Assembly: GCA_965216255.1 (NCBI GenBank) | Contig: OZ244148.1 | Location: 186,001 to 250,000, forward strand | Direction of reading: 5' to 3' | DNA length: 64,000 nt | Source of the DNA: G965216255 sp965216255 | Lineage (GTDB): Bacteria; Bacteroidota; Rhodothermia; Rhodothermales; Bin80 | In this document: piece by piece, positions 49,143 through 59,811 of the stretch | Numbering within the stretch: the stretch's first letter is position 1 | Layout of the letters: each line of letters begins with the position of its first letter | The notes under the pieces: model-generated | Seen by the model: only the letters and a program-made list of their open reading frames with translations | The model's database searches: none | Told to the model about the DNA's origin: nothing | Made by a program: the position numbers and the translations under genes

Positions 49143-49790
49143 GCGTTCGTGACAATATTGAATTCAACGAGAACGCATGGAAAGACCATTACAAGCACTA
49201 TAATAAGATATGACATGTATAAAGGATAATGAAAACTACCCCATATGATTCCCACCTCAAGGCAACGTGCAGGCGATTCTCCGCCCTTCCCAACCGGCCT
49301 TACTTACTCCGATCTATCGCTGAGAGGCGATGCAACCTACCCTGTACACCCAATCCAGCCTCTTTTGAATACTGGTTCGTCTTGGGTTCGCCTCAACAGG
49401 CGAAGTAGCCTGCAGCTACGGCCCTGGTGGATCGATCGCGATGACCTGATCCGGCCCCGCTACCGGAATGCCGGCAACGCTGACTACGCGCCGGATGGCC
49501 TCTGCCGCCATGGCCGCAAGCGGTCCGATCCGTCATCCAGCGCGTCACCCTCCAATCGCAAGTGGCGCCTCTGCCTGGGCTGTCTCCAACAGCGTACAGG
49601 GGACCTCTCGTATCCGTGTGTGCACAATACGTGCATGCACTAAAACATGCTCCGCTACGATGGATTCTTCACCGTAGGCGGCACGGAGGCATGCGCCTTC
49701 GAAGCACGGCGTGGCCGGCCATCGACAACACGTAACCATGCTCGCCGCCCTTTGAGGGATGTCTCCGGGCCCGGTACCCGCGACATGCGC

Positions 49791-49997
49791 TCAGGCGACA
49801 GATGAGAAACCCCCTATTTGCCTCATCAGGGCAGTCTCAAGGCGCAATGTCATGCCGACGCCCAGGCCAATGGTGAGCGTGTCCGAAGCGCTATGAGCGT
49901 AAAGAGATAAAGCCGGGTCTTCGGCGCAGTCGGCGGCGGCGCCTCCCACGGGCAGGGCCGTGAGCGCCAACAGGGTACTCCAGAGTATACGTTGCAT
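49791..49997 (-). CDS. Array junction frame 6 (68 aa, secreted)
   Basis: Protein identical to the frame at 47226 (MQR, YAHSASD, SSVA); third member of the repeated three-unit block. Confidence 0.5.
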   Translation of the reverse strand: MQRILWSTLLALTALPVGGAAADCAEDPALSLYAHSASDTLTIGLGVGMTLRLETALMRQIGGFSSVA

Positions 49998-50645
49998 GCG
50001 TTCGTGACAATATTGAATTCAACGAGAACGCATGGAAAGACCATTACAAGCACTATAATAAGATATGACATGTATAAAGGATAACGAAAACTACCCCATA
50101 TGATTCCCACCTCAAGGCAACGTGCAGGCGATTCTTCGCCCTTGCCAACCGGCCTTACTTACTCCGATCTATCGCTGAGAGGCGATGCAACCTACCCTGT
50201 ACACCCAATCCAGCCTCTTTCGAATACTGGTTCGTCTTGGGTTCGCCTCAACAGGCGAAGTAGCCTGCAGCTACGGCCTTGGTGGATCGATCGCGATGAC
50301 CTGATCCGGCCCCGCTACCGGAATGCCGGCAACGCTGACTACGCGCCGGATGGCCTCTGCCGCCATGGCCGCAAGCGATCCGATCCGTCATCCAACGCGG
50401 CACCCTCCAATCGCAAGTGGCGCCTCTGCCTGGGCTGTCTCCAACAGCATACAGGGGACCTCTCGTATCCATGTGTGCACAATACGTGCATACACTAAAA
50501 CATGCTCCGCTACCATGGATTCTTCACCGTAGGCGGCACGGAGGCATGCGCCTTCGAAGCACGGCGTGGCCGGCCATCGACAACACGTAACCATGCTCGC
50601 CGCCCTTTGAGGGATGTCTCCGGGCCCGGTACCCGCGACATGCGC

Positions 50646-50852
50646 TCAGTCGACAGATGAGAAACCCCCTATTTGCCTCATCAGGGCAGTCTCAAGGCGC
50701 AATGTTATGCCGACGCCCAGGCCAATGGTGAGCGTGTCCGAAGCGCTATGAGTGTATAGAGATAAAGCCGGGTCTTCGGCGCAGTCGGCGGCGGCGCCTC
50801 CCACGGGCAGGGCCGTGAGCGCCAACAGGGTACTCCAGAGTATACGTTGCAT
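50646..50852 (-). CDS. Array junction frame 7 (68 aa, secreted)
   Basis: A mosaic of the earlier types: MQR start, YTHSASD, GITLR and SSVD. Such mixing points to gene conversion or unequal crossing-over inside the array. Confidence 0.5.
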   Translation of the reverse strand: MQRILWSTLLALTALPVGGAAADCAEDPALSLYTHSASDTLTIGLGVGITLRLETALMRQIGGFSSVD

Positions 50853-51500
50853 GCGTTCGTGACAATATTGAATTCAACGAGAACGCATGGAAAGACCATT
50901 ACAAGCACTATAATAAGATATGACATGTATAAAGGATAATGAAAACTACCCCATATGATTCCCACCTCAAGGCAACGTGCAGGCGATTCTCCGCCCTTCC
51001 CAACCGGCCTTACTTACTCCGATCTATCGCTGAGAGGCGATGCAACCTACCCTGTACACCCAATCCAGCCTCTTTTGAATACTGGTTCGTCTTGGGTTCG
51101 CCTCAACAGGCGAAGTAGCCTGCAGCTACGGCCTTGGTGGATCGATCGCGATGACCTGATCCGGCCCCGATACCGGAATGCAGGCAACGCTGACTACGCG
51201 CCGGATGGCCTCTGCCGCCATGGCCACAAGCGATCCGATCCGTCATCCAACGCGGCACCCTCCAATCGCAAGTGGCGCCTCTGCCTGGGCTGTCTCCAAC
51301 AGCGTACAGGGGACCTCTCGTATCCGTGTGTGCACAATACGTGCATGCACTAAAACATGCTCCGCTACGATGGATTCTTCACCGTAGGCGGCACGGAGGC
51401 ATGCGCCTTCGAAGCACGGCGTGGCCGGCCATCGACAACACGTAACCATGCTCGCCGCCCTTTGAGGGATGTCTCCGGGCCCGGTACCCGCGACATGCGC

Positions 51501-51707
51501 TCAGGCGACAGATGAGAAACCCCCTATTTGCCTCATCAGGGCAGTCTCAAGGCGCAATGTCATGCCGACGCCCAGGCCAATGGTGAGCGTGTCCGAAGCG
51601 CTATGAGTGTATAGAGATAAAGCCGGGTCTTCGGCGCAGTCGGCGCCGGCGCCTCCCACGGGCAGGGCCGTGAGCGCCAACAGGGTACTCCAGAGTATAT
51701 GTTACAT
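51501..51707 (-). pseudogene. Array junction frame 8, stop at codon 2
   Basis: The second codon CAA is TAA here (plus strand gttacat instead of gttgcat), so the frame ends at once. The rest of the coding part is intact (GGAGADC, YTHSASD, GMTLR, SSVA). It is the only disabled copy among nine junction frames. Confidence 0.6.
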
Positions 51708-52355
51708 GCGTTCGTGACAATATTGAATTCAACGAGAACGCATGGAAAGACCATTACAAGCACTATAATAAGATATGACATGTATAAAGGATAATGAAAA
51801 CTACCCCATATGATTCCCACCTCAAGGCAACGTGCAGGCGATTCTCCGCCCTTCCCAACCGGCCTTACTTACTCCGATCTATCGCTGAGAGGCGATGCAA
51901 CCTACCCTGTACACCCAATCCAGCCTCTTTTGAATACTGGTTCGTCTTGGGTTCGCCTCAACAGGCGAAGTAGCCTGCAGCTACGGCCTTGGTGGATCGA
52001 TCGCGATGACCTGATCCGGCCCCGCTACCGGAATGCCGGCAACGCTGACTACGCGCCGGATGGCCTCTGCCGCCATGGCCGCAAGCGGTCCGATCCGTCA
52101 TCCAGCGCGTCACCCTCCAATCGCAAGTGGCGCCTCTGCCTGGGCTGTCTCCAACAGCGTACAGGGGACATCTCGTATCCGTGTGTGCACAATACGTGCA
52201 TGCACAATAACATACTCCGCTACCATGGATTCTTCACCGTAGGCGGCACGGAGGCATGCGCCTTCGAAGCACGGCGTGGCCGGCCATCGACAACACGTAA
52301 CCATGCTCGCCGCCCTTTGAGGGATGTCTCCGGGCCCGGTACCCGCGACATGCGC

Positions 52356-52562
52356 TCAGGCGACAGATGAGAAACCCCCTATTTGCCTCATCAGGGCAGT
52401 CTCAAGGCGCAATGTCATGCCGACGCCCAGGCCAATGGTGAGCGTGTCCGAAGCGCTATGAGTGTATAGAGATAAAGCCGGGTCTTCGGCGCAGTCGGCG
52501 GCGGCGCCTCCCACGGGCAGGGCCGTGAGCGCCAACAGGGTACTCCAGAGTATACGTTGCAT
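52356..52562 (-). CDS. Array junction frame 9 (68 aa, secreted)
   Basis: Variants: MQR start, GGAAADC, YTHSASD, GMTLR, SSVA. It is the last complete junction frame before the right edge of the array, where the tail alone (TLRLETALMRQIGGFSSVA) continues into unrelated upstream sequence at 53273. Confidence 0.5.
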   Translation of the reverse strand: MQRILWSTLLALTALPVGGAAADCAEDPALSLYTHSASDTLTIGLGVGMTLRLETALMRQIGGFSSVA

Positions 52563-53369
52563 GCGTTCGTGACAATATTGAATTCAACGAGAACGCATGG
52601 AAAGACCATTACAAGCACTATAATAAGATATGACATGTATAAAGGATAATGAAAACTACCCCATATGATTCCCACCTCAAGGCAACGTGCAGGCGATTCT
52701 CCGCCCTTGCCAACCGGCCTTACTTACTCCGATCTATCGCTGAGAGGCGATGCAACCTACCCTGTACACCCAATCCAGCCTCTTTTGAATACTGGTTCGT
52801 CTTGGGTTCGCCTCAACAGGCGAAGTAGCCTGCAGCTACGGCCTTGGTGGATCGATCGCGATGACCTGATCCGGCCCCGCTACCGGAATGCCGGCAACGC
52901 TGACTACGCGCCGGATGGCCTCTGCCGCCATGGCCGCAAGCGATCCGATCCGTCATCCAACGCGGCACCCTCCAATCGCAAGTGGCGCCTCTGCCTGGGC
53001 TGTCTCCAACAGCATACAGGGGACCTCTCGTATCCGTGTGCGCACAATACGTGCATGCACAATAACATACTCCGCTACCATGGATTCTTCACCGTAGGCG
53101 GCACGGAGGCATGCGCCTTCGAAGCACGGCGTGGCCGGCCATCGACAACACGTAACCATGCTCGCCGCCCTTTGAGGGATGTCTCCGGGCCCGGCACCCG
53201 CGACATGCGCTCAGGCAACAGATGAGAAACCCCCTATTTGCCTCATCAGGGCAGTCTCAAGGCGCAATGTCATTCTGCATCCCAGCTTCAGATGCCGGAT
53301 CCTCTCTGATCGCTGCATGGTCGCAAGATGCGTCTCATGGTATGCCAACGTCCTGTTCGGGCTGTATCC

Positions 53370-54772
53370 CTACCGCTCCAGCCCCCTCCCGCGCTCGAGA
53401 CTCCATTGCAAAAGCCGATTCCGCACCCTGAGAGCGGGGTCTGCCGCATCTCGAATCGTACGCCATGCCATATCTCCTGTCGCCCGTGTTATAAGCCGTT
53501 CCTGCCCGGGCTCCAGCTCCGCCATGCGGTCACCTACGGCGCACAAGAGCTCCTGGCGGTCCGGCAGCTCCTGCACGCACCGCTCCAGCTCCCGTACCCC
53601 GCCCCGAAGCCGAGCCTCCGTATCCCACAGCAGCTTCCGCTCCTCTCTCGGCATCCGGGCCCGCTCCACCTCCAGATACCGTAATCCCACGTCTGCCGCC
53701 TAGCGCGCCCCCTGACGTGCCTGCGCCGGATCCAGTATCCGCACAATGCCCCAGAGTCTGCGCTGCTCCTGCATCCGGAGCATCCCGAAACGCTCAGGAC
53801 GGCGCTCCATTTCCCCGGAAGCGAAATCCCGCCCCCACTTCTGTGCCGTGGCCAGAAACATCCTGCGCGCCCGATCCAGAGATGCGTATGCCCGCCCCAG
53901 GCTGCGGTCGAAGCTGGATGACAAATCTGCAGACTTGCGATCGGCCTGGGTCACCTGCCGGCATCTTTCCCGGACCGCGGCATGCTCTCTTCTGGCATGC
54001 TCCAGATCCTTCTCTCGTTCGCGCAGTTGCAGATATGCCTGTACGTCCACATGCAACCTGCAAAGCACGGCATTACCCCTGAAGAGCCGCTGCACCCTTC
54101 TGTGGGCCTCCCGCCGCATCCGGTCGTAGGCCGTCCCTTCCGAGCGCCGCTCCGACAGCGTACGCACACGAGGCCGCACCCTGCGATATCCCTCCGGAGC
54201 TCCCCGGCCGCCGCGGCGCAAACGCCCCCGCTGCCTGCCTAGGTGCTCCATCTCCCGCAAGTACGCCGCCACCGTCTGGCCATATTTCTCCTCCAGCCGG
54301 CGACGGCCTCCCGCACGGCTCACCCTCGACATCGATGCGTGACGCTCTCCGTCCGTGACCACCAGGCCCCGCTCCCGCTCCTCGAGGCGCAGCCACTCTC
54401 CCTGCAGCGCACGTACCAGTTCGCCCCACGTGCACGCCGCGGCTATGCGCTCTCCTGCGCGATCGCGTACCTGTTCCACAAACGGCCGCGCTCCCGTGCG
54501 ACCAGCCTCCCGGATCTCTCCGTTCGACAGCTCCTGCGCATGCTGTCCCGGCGCGTCGGCGCATCCTCCGCGGGCCACGACAGGCTAAGGTGATAGACCG
54601 GCTTCTTGCAGCACGTTGACCGCTCCGACATCAACTCCATTTCCTCGGCCGCGCCGCGTGCATCCTCGGCCACCGTGTTGCGCGTGCCCGTCCACGCCAC
54701 ACGCTCCGATCGGCGCGTCAGGTACCGCGCCAGACCGCGAAAGTCTTTCCCAGTAGTGACATTGCCTATCAC
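53370..54772 (-). pseudogene. MobA/VirD2-type relaxase, broken (copy 1)
   Basis: GTG 54772 starts MIGNVTTGKDFRGLARYLTR and continues to CCKKPVYHLSLSWPAEDAPT, the N-terminal half of the relaxase domain. A frameshift with deletion near 54550 then removes the metal-binding HxH region that copy 2 still shows (HPHVHMTINRVHP). The C-terminal coiled part follows (RERAGxx-type, EEKYGQTVAAYLREMEHLGR, RLHVDVQAYLQLREREKDLE). A TAG at 53700-53702 interrupts the same frame where copy 2 has Glu. The end of the protein (ELLCAVGDRMAELEPGQERL) runs to 53370. It cannot nick DNA. Its start overlaps the mobC stop. Confidence 0.75.
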
Positions 54773-55100
54773 GTTAGTAGTGCCGCCTTCGCTTCCTCGA
54801 GCTCCTGCAGCAGATGCTCCAGACGACGCGCCATCACCAAGCGCTTTGTCCGGTTCGCCATACGCGCCAGCTGGTTGATGTTAACGCCGATATAGTGCGG
54901 CTCACGCCGCCCCGTCCGCCTTCGGCGTCAGCGCATGCCCCAGCACCACCTCCTGCACGTATGCCGCCACCGGACGATCGCAGGCCGCGGCATCGCGCGC
55001 AATCCGGGCATACTCGCCTGCATTTACCGAGACGTAAATGGTGCGCCTGCGGCAGCGCTCTGCCGAAAGAGAGGGAGGCCCCCTTTGGGCGTTCCGGCCC
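54769..55100 (-). pseudogene. MobC-like relaxosome protein, frameshifted
   Basis: The minus strand reads RRTIYVSVNAGEYARIARDA and ACDRPVAAYVQEVVLGHAL, then a frameshift near 54900, then EPHYIGVNINQLARMANRTK and LEHLLQELEEAKAALLT. This is the MobC pattern: a strand-helix-helix DNA-binding part, then IGVNLNQLAR. Its TGA at 54769-54771 overlaps the relaxase GTG as GTGA, the usual coupling of mobC and mobA. Confidence 0.68.
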
Positions 55101-55578
55101 GGCCGGCAGCAGAATCAGCCGACATGAGCACGATCCTGGCCTGTGGGAGCCGGCGGACACAGTGCCCGGGCGCGTTTCCTTATCGGTGTCGCAGACACCG
55201 ACAGCCCCTTGCTCCTATGCGCTGACCGTCTTTCCCTAAGGTCGCCGGCGCAGAGCCCCGGAGACACGGCAGCACGCTACAATCTCGCTACGATCTAGGC
55301 CAGCTGCCCCGTGAGACTACGCTGGAAACGTAGCAACCCCTGCAGAGCGTGACCTGTTATCATGTCGCGGAACGGACGGAAATCACCCTCAAGGGCGACC
55401 AACTCCAAAAGAACAAGTGAGAGAACCAGGGTGGAATCTATGGACCTCTATAAGAGGCGCTTTCAGATGCTATGTACGGCCCTGGAGGGGCGTGTCAATC
55501 AGTTGGGTGACGAATATCTTAGTCTTGACCTAAATTGCCAAACCGTCTCTGGTACCTCCGGAAAAGTGCCTTGGCTTC
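55101..55578. other. Gene-less stretch
   Basis: About 480 bases. A plus-strand frame from 55440 (MDLYKRRFQMLCTALEGRVN) looks mildly protein-like, but it runs antisense into the Sel1 relic and matches nothing that I know. Confidence 0.35.
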
Positions 55579-55853
55579 TCACCGAGATGTATCTGACATA
55601 CTTGGGAGGATCTTTTCGGCTTTTTCCAGTGCCTCAGCATGGCCTTGCCTGCCAGCCGTTCGCAACCATGCATACGCCTCACGTCTGTCCCGTGTGACAC
55701 CGACGCCCTGCACATAAGCCTGGCCAAGAATGAATTGGGCTTCCTGGAGTCCTCTTTCGGCAGCCTCACGAAACAACCGCACGGCCAATTCACTGAGAGT
55801 CCGCTTCAGAGGCCCGAGACCAACGAGCGTTAACCAGGAATTCCTAGGCAGCC
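55579..55853 (-). pseudogene. Sel1-repeat protein, C-terminal fragment
   Basis: The minus strand reads ELAVRLFREAAERGLQEAQF, ILGQAYVQGVGVTRDRREAY and AWLRTAGRQGHAEALEKAEK. This is one full Sel1 repeat plus part of a second, with the A-xx-xL-x-Y-G/V-V pattern. No start codon or signal peptide precedes it (a stop lies just upstream at about 55854), so it is the tail of a lost gene. A GTG at 55788 could give at most 69 aa. Confidence 0.6.
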
Positions 55854-55882
55854 GATACGACGCTGATTAGAGTAAGAGTTTA

Positions 55883-56206
55883 TCAGCGGCAAATCACCAC
55901 GACATTGCCATTGTCCTCATCCTCATAGCGTGTCGGGTTCTCGCAAGAGAGCTCTTCCAAACACTGGTAGAATTCGCATTTGCGCTTATCTGTGGCATCG
56001 CCCTCCAGTACGCAGACCTCAGTCACAGTCGACTGCACTGACAGCGAAGCATTTGGTAATTGCTGCACGAATCCGTCGTCATCGACAGACACCACGAGAT
56101 TCTGTGGCACCGGGATTTCCGGCGGGGCTGTCAGCTGGAAACCAGCAAATCCAGTTACAGCCAAGATGACAGCACAGGCGGAGACAAGCAGGAAACGAAC
56201 GTTCAT
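55883..56206 (-). CDS. Small exported hypothetical protein
   Basis: The 107-aa product starts with a signal peptide (MNVRFLLVSACAVILAVTGF then AGFQLTAPP). The mature part (about 80 aa) is acidic and has four Cys in CVLEGDATDKRKCEFYQCLE and ELSC plus a final Cys two residues from the end (VVVICR). The spacing suggests a small disulfide-bonded fold in the envelope. No family recognised. Start, length and composition look like a real gene, and it is not part of any relic. Confidence 0.6.
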   Translation of the reverse strand: MNVRFLLVSACAVILAVTGFAGFQLTAPPEIPVPQNLVVSVDDDGFVQQLPNASLSVQSTVTEVCVLEGDATDKRKCEFYQCLEELSCENPTRYEDEDNGNVVVICR

Positions 56207-56285
56207 GGTAGTATTGTGTTAGGCGGATGACGCTGCATTGCACCAGTATTATATTCGTCGGCGCGGCACAGTGTTTCGGAATCAA

Positions 56286-56540
56286 TCACGGTGCTGATAC
56301 ATCAGATGCCTTCCTATCAATGCGATGTACTCCCGGTTTCTCAGCGATCGCCTCCGCGAGGGTAACTGGGGTGTAATCGCTGGCCTTCAAGTACAGCACA
56401 TCTTCCGGCAATCCTGGCTTGCCTTCTGTAACGTGGATATGGGGCAGGTGTGTGCGGGCGCCCAGCAGGCAATCCTCCAAGTCTGCGTTCGCCGATGCCC
56501 TCAGGTACCGCTAGGTCTTTGGCCATTACCGAACCGACGC
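56286..56540 (-). pseudogene. Unidentified coding fragment
   Basis: The minus strand reads RYLRASANADLEDCLLGART, HLPHIHVTEGKPGLPEDVLY and LKASDYTPVTLAEAIAEKPG. The composition is protein-like, but there is no good start and a TAG just upstream (plus strand about 56510). It follows the broken HNH gene on the same strand. I cannot assign it; it may be the tail of a neighbouring lost gene. Confidence 0.35.
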
Positions 56541-57217
56541 GGGCCAAATATCGCGATCCCACTATCTGGCACCCTGAATGAAGGAAAATGGCGATAATTC
56601 CCTTTTTGCAGAGAGCCCTTGACCAATTCCGTTCCTATTGATACGATGCGCCCGTTATTCGTCAACTCGAACGTTTTGGGAATCCTGAGACCTACGCAGG
56701 CCTTCTCGTGCAGGTTGAACCAGTCGACGCCCGATTCCGCTATCCCCGGTAGCATGTAACCGAACACCACATTCATCCCGACCGCAGCTCCCTGTAGCCT
56801 TTGCCCGCCCAGCTTTCCGGGCCCGACCACCACCCTGGCGTCGACTCTGTCCCTGCTCGGCCGATAAAATATTCTGCAACAACATGTGTCTCTCCGCGCC
56901 CGCCTGCCCGCGTGCCCAGACGAACAGATGTTCCTCCTCTACCTGCAGGAAATGGCAGGGCAGCCGAACCTTGGCCACTCCGACAGCTCTGCCGCCTTTT
57001 TTTGGTTGCCACTCACATGCATCGGCTGGCAGTTCCAGTCACATTCGTACTGACTTCGGTCGCCTCCGGCAATCTTCAAGAAGAATGCGGATGGGATGAT
57101 GTGATCAATACTGCATTCCTGTGCCTGCTCAATGAGTTGTCCGCGTCCCCCCAAGCGAATGCCGCAATGTCGCTTGTCACGCTTGAGCACCCATCTGCGT
57201 TGTCTGCGCCTTTTCAT
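56501..57217 (-). pseudogene. HNH endonuclease-like gene, frameshifted
   Basis: ATG 57217 gives MKRRRQRRWVLKRDKRHCGI, then ECSIDHIIPSAFFLK and YECDWNCQPMHVSGNQKK, an HNH core with the DHIIP His and the WNCQPMH block. At about 56965 the sense shifts to CHFLQVEEEHLFVWARGQAG, and again near 56840 to VVVGPGKLGGQ, NVVFGYMLPGIAESGVDWFN and LRIPKTFELTNNGRIVSIGT. Two frameshifts make it inactive. It resembles restriction or homing-type HNH proteins and lies between mobile-element relics. Confidence 0.5.
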
Positions 57218-57412
57218 GCAGTCTCCTAGTAAGCGTCCGGTAAACCCCCTTGCCATGTAGGTGGAGAGCGTTTCAGCGCCCCGAGCAGAATGACAAGTAC
57301 AATTCGGTCTATTGAGTCATGATTGCCGGTGCCACGCTGACACCTAGATCCTATCCCAACTGCTCCACTCTACGCCCGGTGGTTGTGGGGGTGGTAGCCC
57401 TACGTGACTGCA

Positions 57413-58040
57413 TTACCCACACTTCCAGGGGAATTTATAGTCGGTGCCTACGGTCGGACTATATGCGTCCGCATCGCATTCCAGACATGCCTCTACGATC
57501 ACGTTGTTGCGTTCCGCCCACTGCTCGGCACGCCTTCTTTCCGCTTCCTTGTTCTTCGAAGGATTCCCGTCGAATGCGCGCCACAAGGCACGTTCCTTCC
57601 CAACGCAGTTCTTTAGCTTCTTCTTGCTGGAACCCACACGGATGTACGCCTCCCCCTTGAATCCAACAGGTCGATCACGAGCTTTCTCTATTTCTAGCAG
57701 CACAACCGTATGTCCGTCTACAGCCACCTCGTGAAATGTGAAATCGATCTTTGGGCAGAGTAAGCCAAAAAGCCAGATCTTAAGCCCCGCGTTACCCTTC
57801 TTCAGAGTGTGTGGGCGAAATGTGGTGCCCACGACGGCATGGTCGCCATCAGCAATCCCCCAGACCAGATAGGCGTATGGCTCACCTGCCAAGGCGGCCG
57901 AGTTTGCGAGTTGGCGAAATATATTCACCTATTGTATCCCGCTCGCGTAGGTTGATTTTGAATTCTACCCATTCTGTTTCCGCGGGGAGCCCCCAGAGCT
58001 TGTGTACAATAGACTCCAGTTCGTCACTCGTCAGATTCAT
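57413..58040 (-). pseudogene. AlbA_2 domain (Schlafen AAA_4-like) protein, frameshifted
   Basis: ATG 58040 starts MNLTSDELESIVHKLWGLPA, then ETEWVEFKINLRERDTIGEY. A frameshift near 57925 leads to LANSAALAGEPYAYLVWGIA, FTFHEVAVDGHTVVLLEIEK and KGEAYIRVGSSKKKL. This is a full AlbA_2 domain, the kind also found in the intact gene at 15586. Residues after about 170 are lost. One base change would restore the frame, so decay is recent or a sequencing error is possible. Confidence 0.7.
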
Positions 58041-58377
58041 CGTATTGTATAGGCCTTCTCAGTTTCGTTTTGCTATCCCGAACATCGACCTGCCTAGTGA
58101 CTACATCGGCAATCAGGGCAATGCCGATGGTGTACCGTTCAATATATACTCCTACATAGTGATTGACCGAATACTCTCTTTTTTCGGCCTCGAATGCACC
58201 GGCACGGTCGTTTTTTGAGTTCGTTGACGGTCCGCTTCGAGTGTTTCGGCCATGCTGGCGTCTCTTGCGTGCGCGCACGGGCAGTTTGCGGCTCGAAGGG
58301 CGTTGTGTTCCTATCGGAAGGGCATACGTGTCCCTTGGAGCCTGCGATTGGGACCTTTCTGCGAGGTGGTAGCGGGC

Positions 58378-59811
58378 CTACGCCGCGCGCTTTCGCCGAC
58401 GCTTTATTCGTGCCCGTTCCTGGGCGCGCACCAGGCAACCCAGCCGGTGCATGTTGACTGCCAGCACGGACAGGCTCACCATCAGCGCGAAGTTCTCCGG
58501 ACTCTTCTCCCGCACCAGCGCACCGCCCCGAAGTCCGAAATTGGCCAGACACGACTCGACGGCCGGGTGCTGCCGCCGCGCTGCCTTGAACGCAGGCGCG
58601 CGCTCCCGCGCACGCTCCGCCAGAGAAAGCTTGCCCTTCTTCGGAAGCGCATTGAGCGCCAGCCGAGCATCCAATGCTTTTCGATTCTTCAAGCTGTGAA
58701 AGCCCCGGTCAAAACTGCACGCATTGAACTCTGGAAAAGCCGCCTGCACCGCATCAATGATCGGTACCGCCACCTCAACATCTGATGTGTCCCACAGGAT
58801 GTGATAAGCCAAAATGAACCGGTGCTCATCTTCTACCAGTGCGACCGGAAGGCCCAGCTCGGCCAGCACGCCCGCCTTGCCTTTGCTGATCCAACGCGTA
58901 TGTGGCTTGTGGATGGAAAACACTTTCTGCGCATGTGGAATCATCTCGCCCAAGAGGATGCGACGCCTTACTTGATCCACCAACAAGTCCACATAGCGCA
59001 AGTAATACGCGATATCCGTTCGCGCCGCCTCCGATTTCTCCACTGTGGCCAAGGCATTTAACAGCGTACGGGCACGTGCTGCAGTCTGTGTGCACTGGCG
59101 CAAGTACGCCTGCACTCCTTTCGGATTCTGCCGGTAGCGCGGGGCCGTCCGCACCCGGATGAAGGCCTGGTATATCTTCCGCGTGCGATCCGCATGCTTG
59201 CGCCAGCCCGGAAGAGCGAATGCCGCAGCCGAGCGTGCACTCACACGTATTAGACCACGAACCGCATCCCAGCACAGACCCACATCGGTGGGATAGTGCA
59301 CATGCGTCTTAACCACCCTGGAATCGCAGCGACCGGCTAGCGCGGTCCCAGACTCTTTTCCAGCCACCTTGTGCCCCGTCCGCACTATCAATTGGGCCAC
59401 CTTCCGGACCAGCTTCGGCGTCAAAAGCTGCACGTTGTCCACCAGCCGCTGTCTGCTGTACTTCACCGCGTCAAACCCGGCATCTCCGTGCCCCAAGAGC
59501 TCCCGCAGCAAGAGATCGTTGTTGGCCCGGTACAACAAAGCATCGTAGTCCAGATCCAGGCACTGCTTGACTATCGCAAACACGATGACGCGCCATAGAT
59601 CCATGCCCGGTCGTCCGACATCTTTACGTTTACCCGGCTGAAAGTGCGCCTCCAGAATCGCGAACAAGGCCGTACGGGATTCCGCCGTGCAGTAGACGCA
59701 CTGCAGACCCTTGAGCACCGCACTCATGTCGTCGCGCATTCTCGGGTCTATAGCAATCTCCCCAATCGGCGTACTGTCGAGTGCACGGCACTCTGGGACA
59801 ATCTTGCGCAT
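58378..59811 (-). CDS. ISNCY-family transposase
   Basis: The 477-aa product is uninterrupted. It begins MRKIVPECRALDSTPIGEIA, with the family's IDPRMRDDMSAVLKGLQ block, then GRPGMDLWRVIVFAIVKQCL, DYDALLYRANNDLLLRELLG and a DDE-like core (GRCDSRVVKTHVHYPTDVGL with the first Asp; CSFDRGFHSLKNRKAL with the second; QHPAVESCLANFGLRGGA with the Glu). It ends in a basic tail. Among the transposases in this window it is the only one that looks fully intact. Its terminal repeats could not be fixed by eye. Confidence 0.85.
   Translation of the reverse strand: MRKIVPECRALDSTPIGEIAIDPRMRDDMSAVLKGLQCVYCTAESRTALFAILEAHFQPGKRKDVGRPGMDLWRVIVFAIVKQCLDLDYDALLYRANNDLLLRELLGHGDAGFDAVKYSRQRLVDNVQLLTPKLVRKVAQLIVRTGHKVAGKESGTALAGRCDSRVVKTHVHYPTDVGLCWDAVRGLIRVSARSAAAFALPGWRKHADRTRKIYQAFIRVRTAPRYRQNPKGVQAYLRQCTQTAARARTLLNALATVEKSEAARTDIAYYLRYVDLLVDQVRRRILLGEMIPHAQKVFSIHKPHTRWISKGKAGVLAELGLPVALVEDEHRFILAYHILWDTSDVEVAVPIIDAVQAAFPEFNACSFDRGFHSLKNRKALDARLALNALPKKGKLSLAERARERAPAFKAARRQHPAVESCLANFGLRGGALVREKSPENFALMVSLSVLAVNMHRLGCLVRAQERARIKRRRKRAA

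Larger units (their letters stand above)
44723..53273. repeat. Ten-copy tandem array of an 855-bp unit with higher-order periodicity
   Basis: Units 2-10 (45579-53273) are each exactly 855 bp without net indels; unit 1 (44723-45578) is diverged at its left end and has one extra A. Copies differ by scattered substitutions. Variants recur every third unit (2565 bp): units 2, 3 and 4 are closely matched by units 5, 6 and 7. Each unit holds, on the minus strand, an AT-rich promoter-like segment and a signal peptide; the 3' end of the resulting frame lies in the neighbouring unit. It also carries two adjacent hairpins and a GC-rich 500-bp part without a recognised gene. 855 is a multiple of three. 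The left edge lies inside a T9SS gene relic and the right edge abuts a relaxase relic. Confidence 0.97.

Noticed and set aside
44980..53230. Plus-strand frames of 132 or 186 codons in each array unit, starting MIPTSRQRAGDSPP
   Set aside because: They are rich in Arg/Ser/Pro, match no family, change length from unit to unit because of one base pattern (cactaaaac versus cacaataac), and are broken in unit 1 by an extra A. They behave as a by-product of GC-rich sequence rather than genes.
44723..53273. CRISPR array or integron cassette array
   Set aside because: Repeat and spacer are not distinct: the whole 855 bp is repeated. There is no Cas gene, no integron integrase and no attC-like variation between cassettes.
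53700..54578. Long Arg-rich plus-strand frames opposite the relaxase relics
   Set aside because: They are antisense to recognisable relaxase coding sequence and have no motifs of their own.
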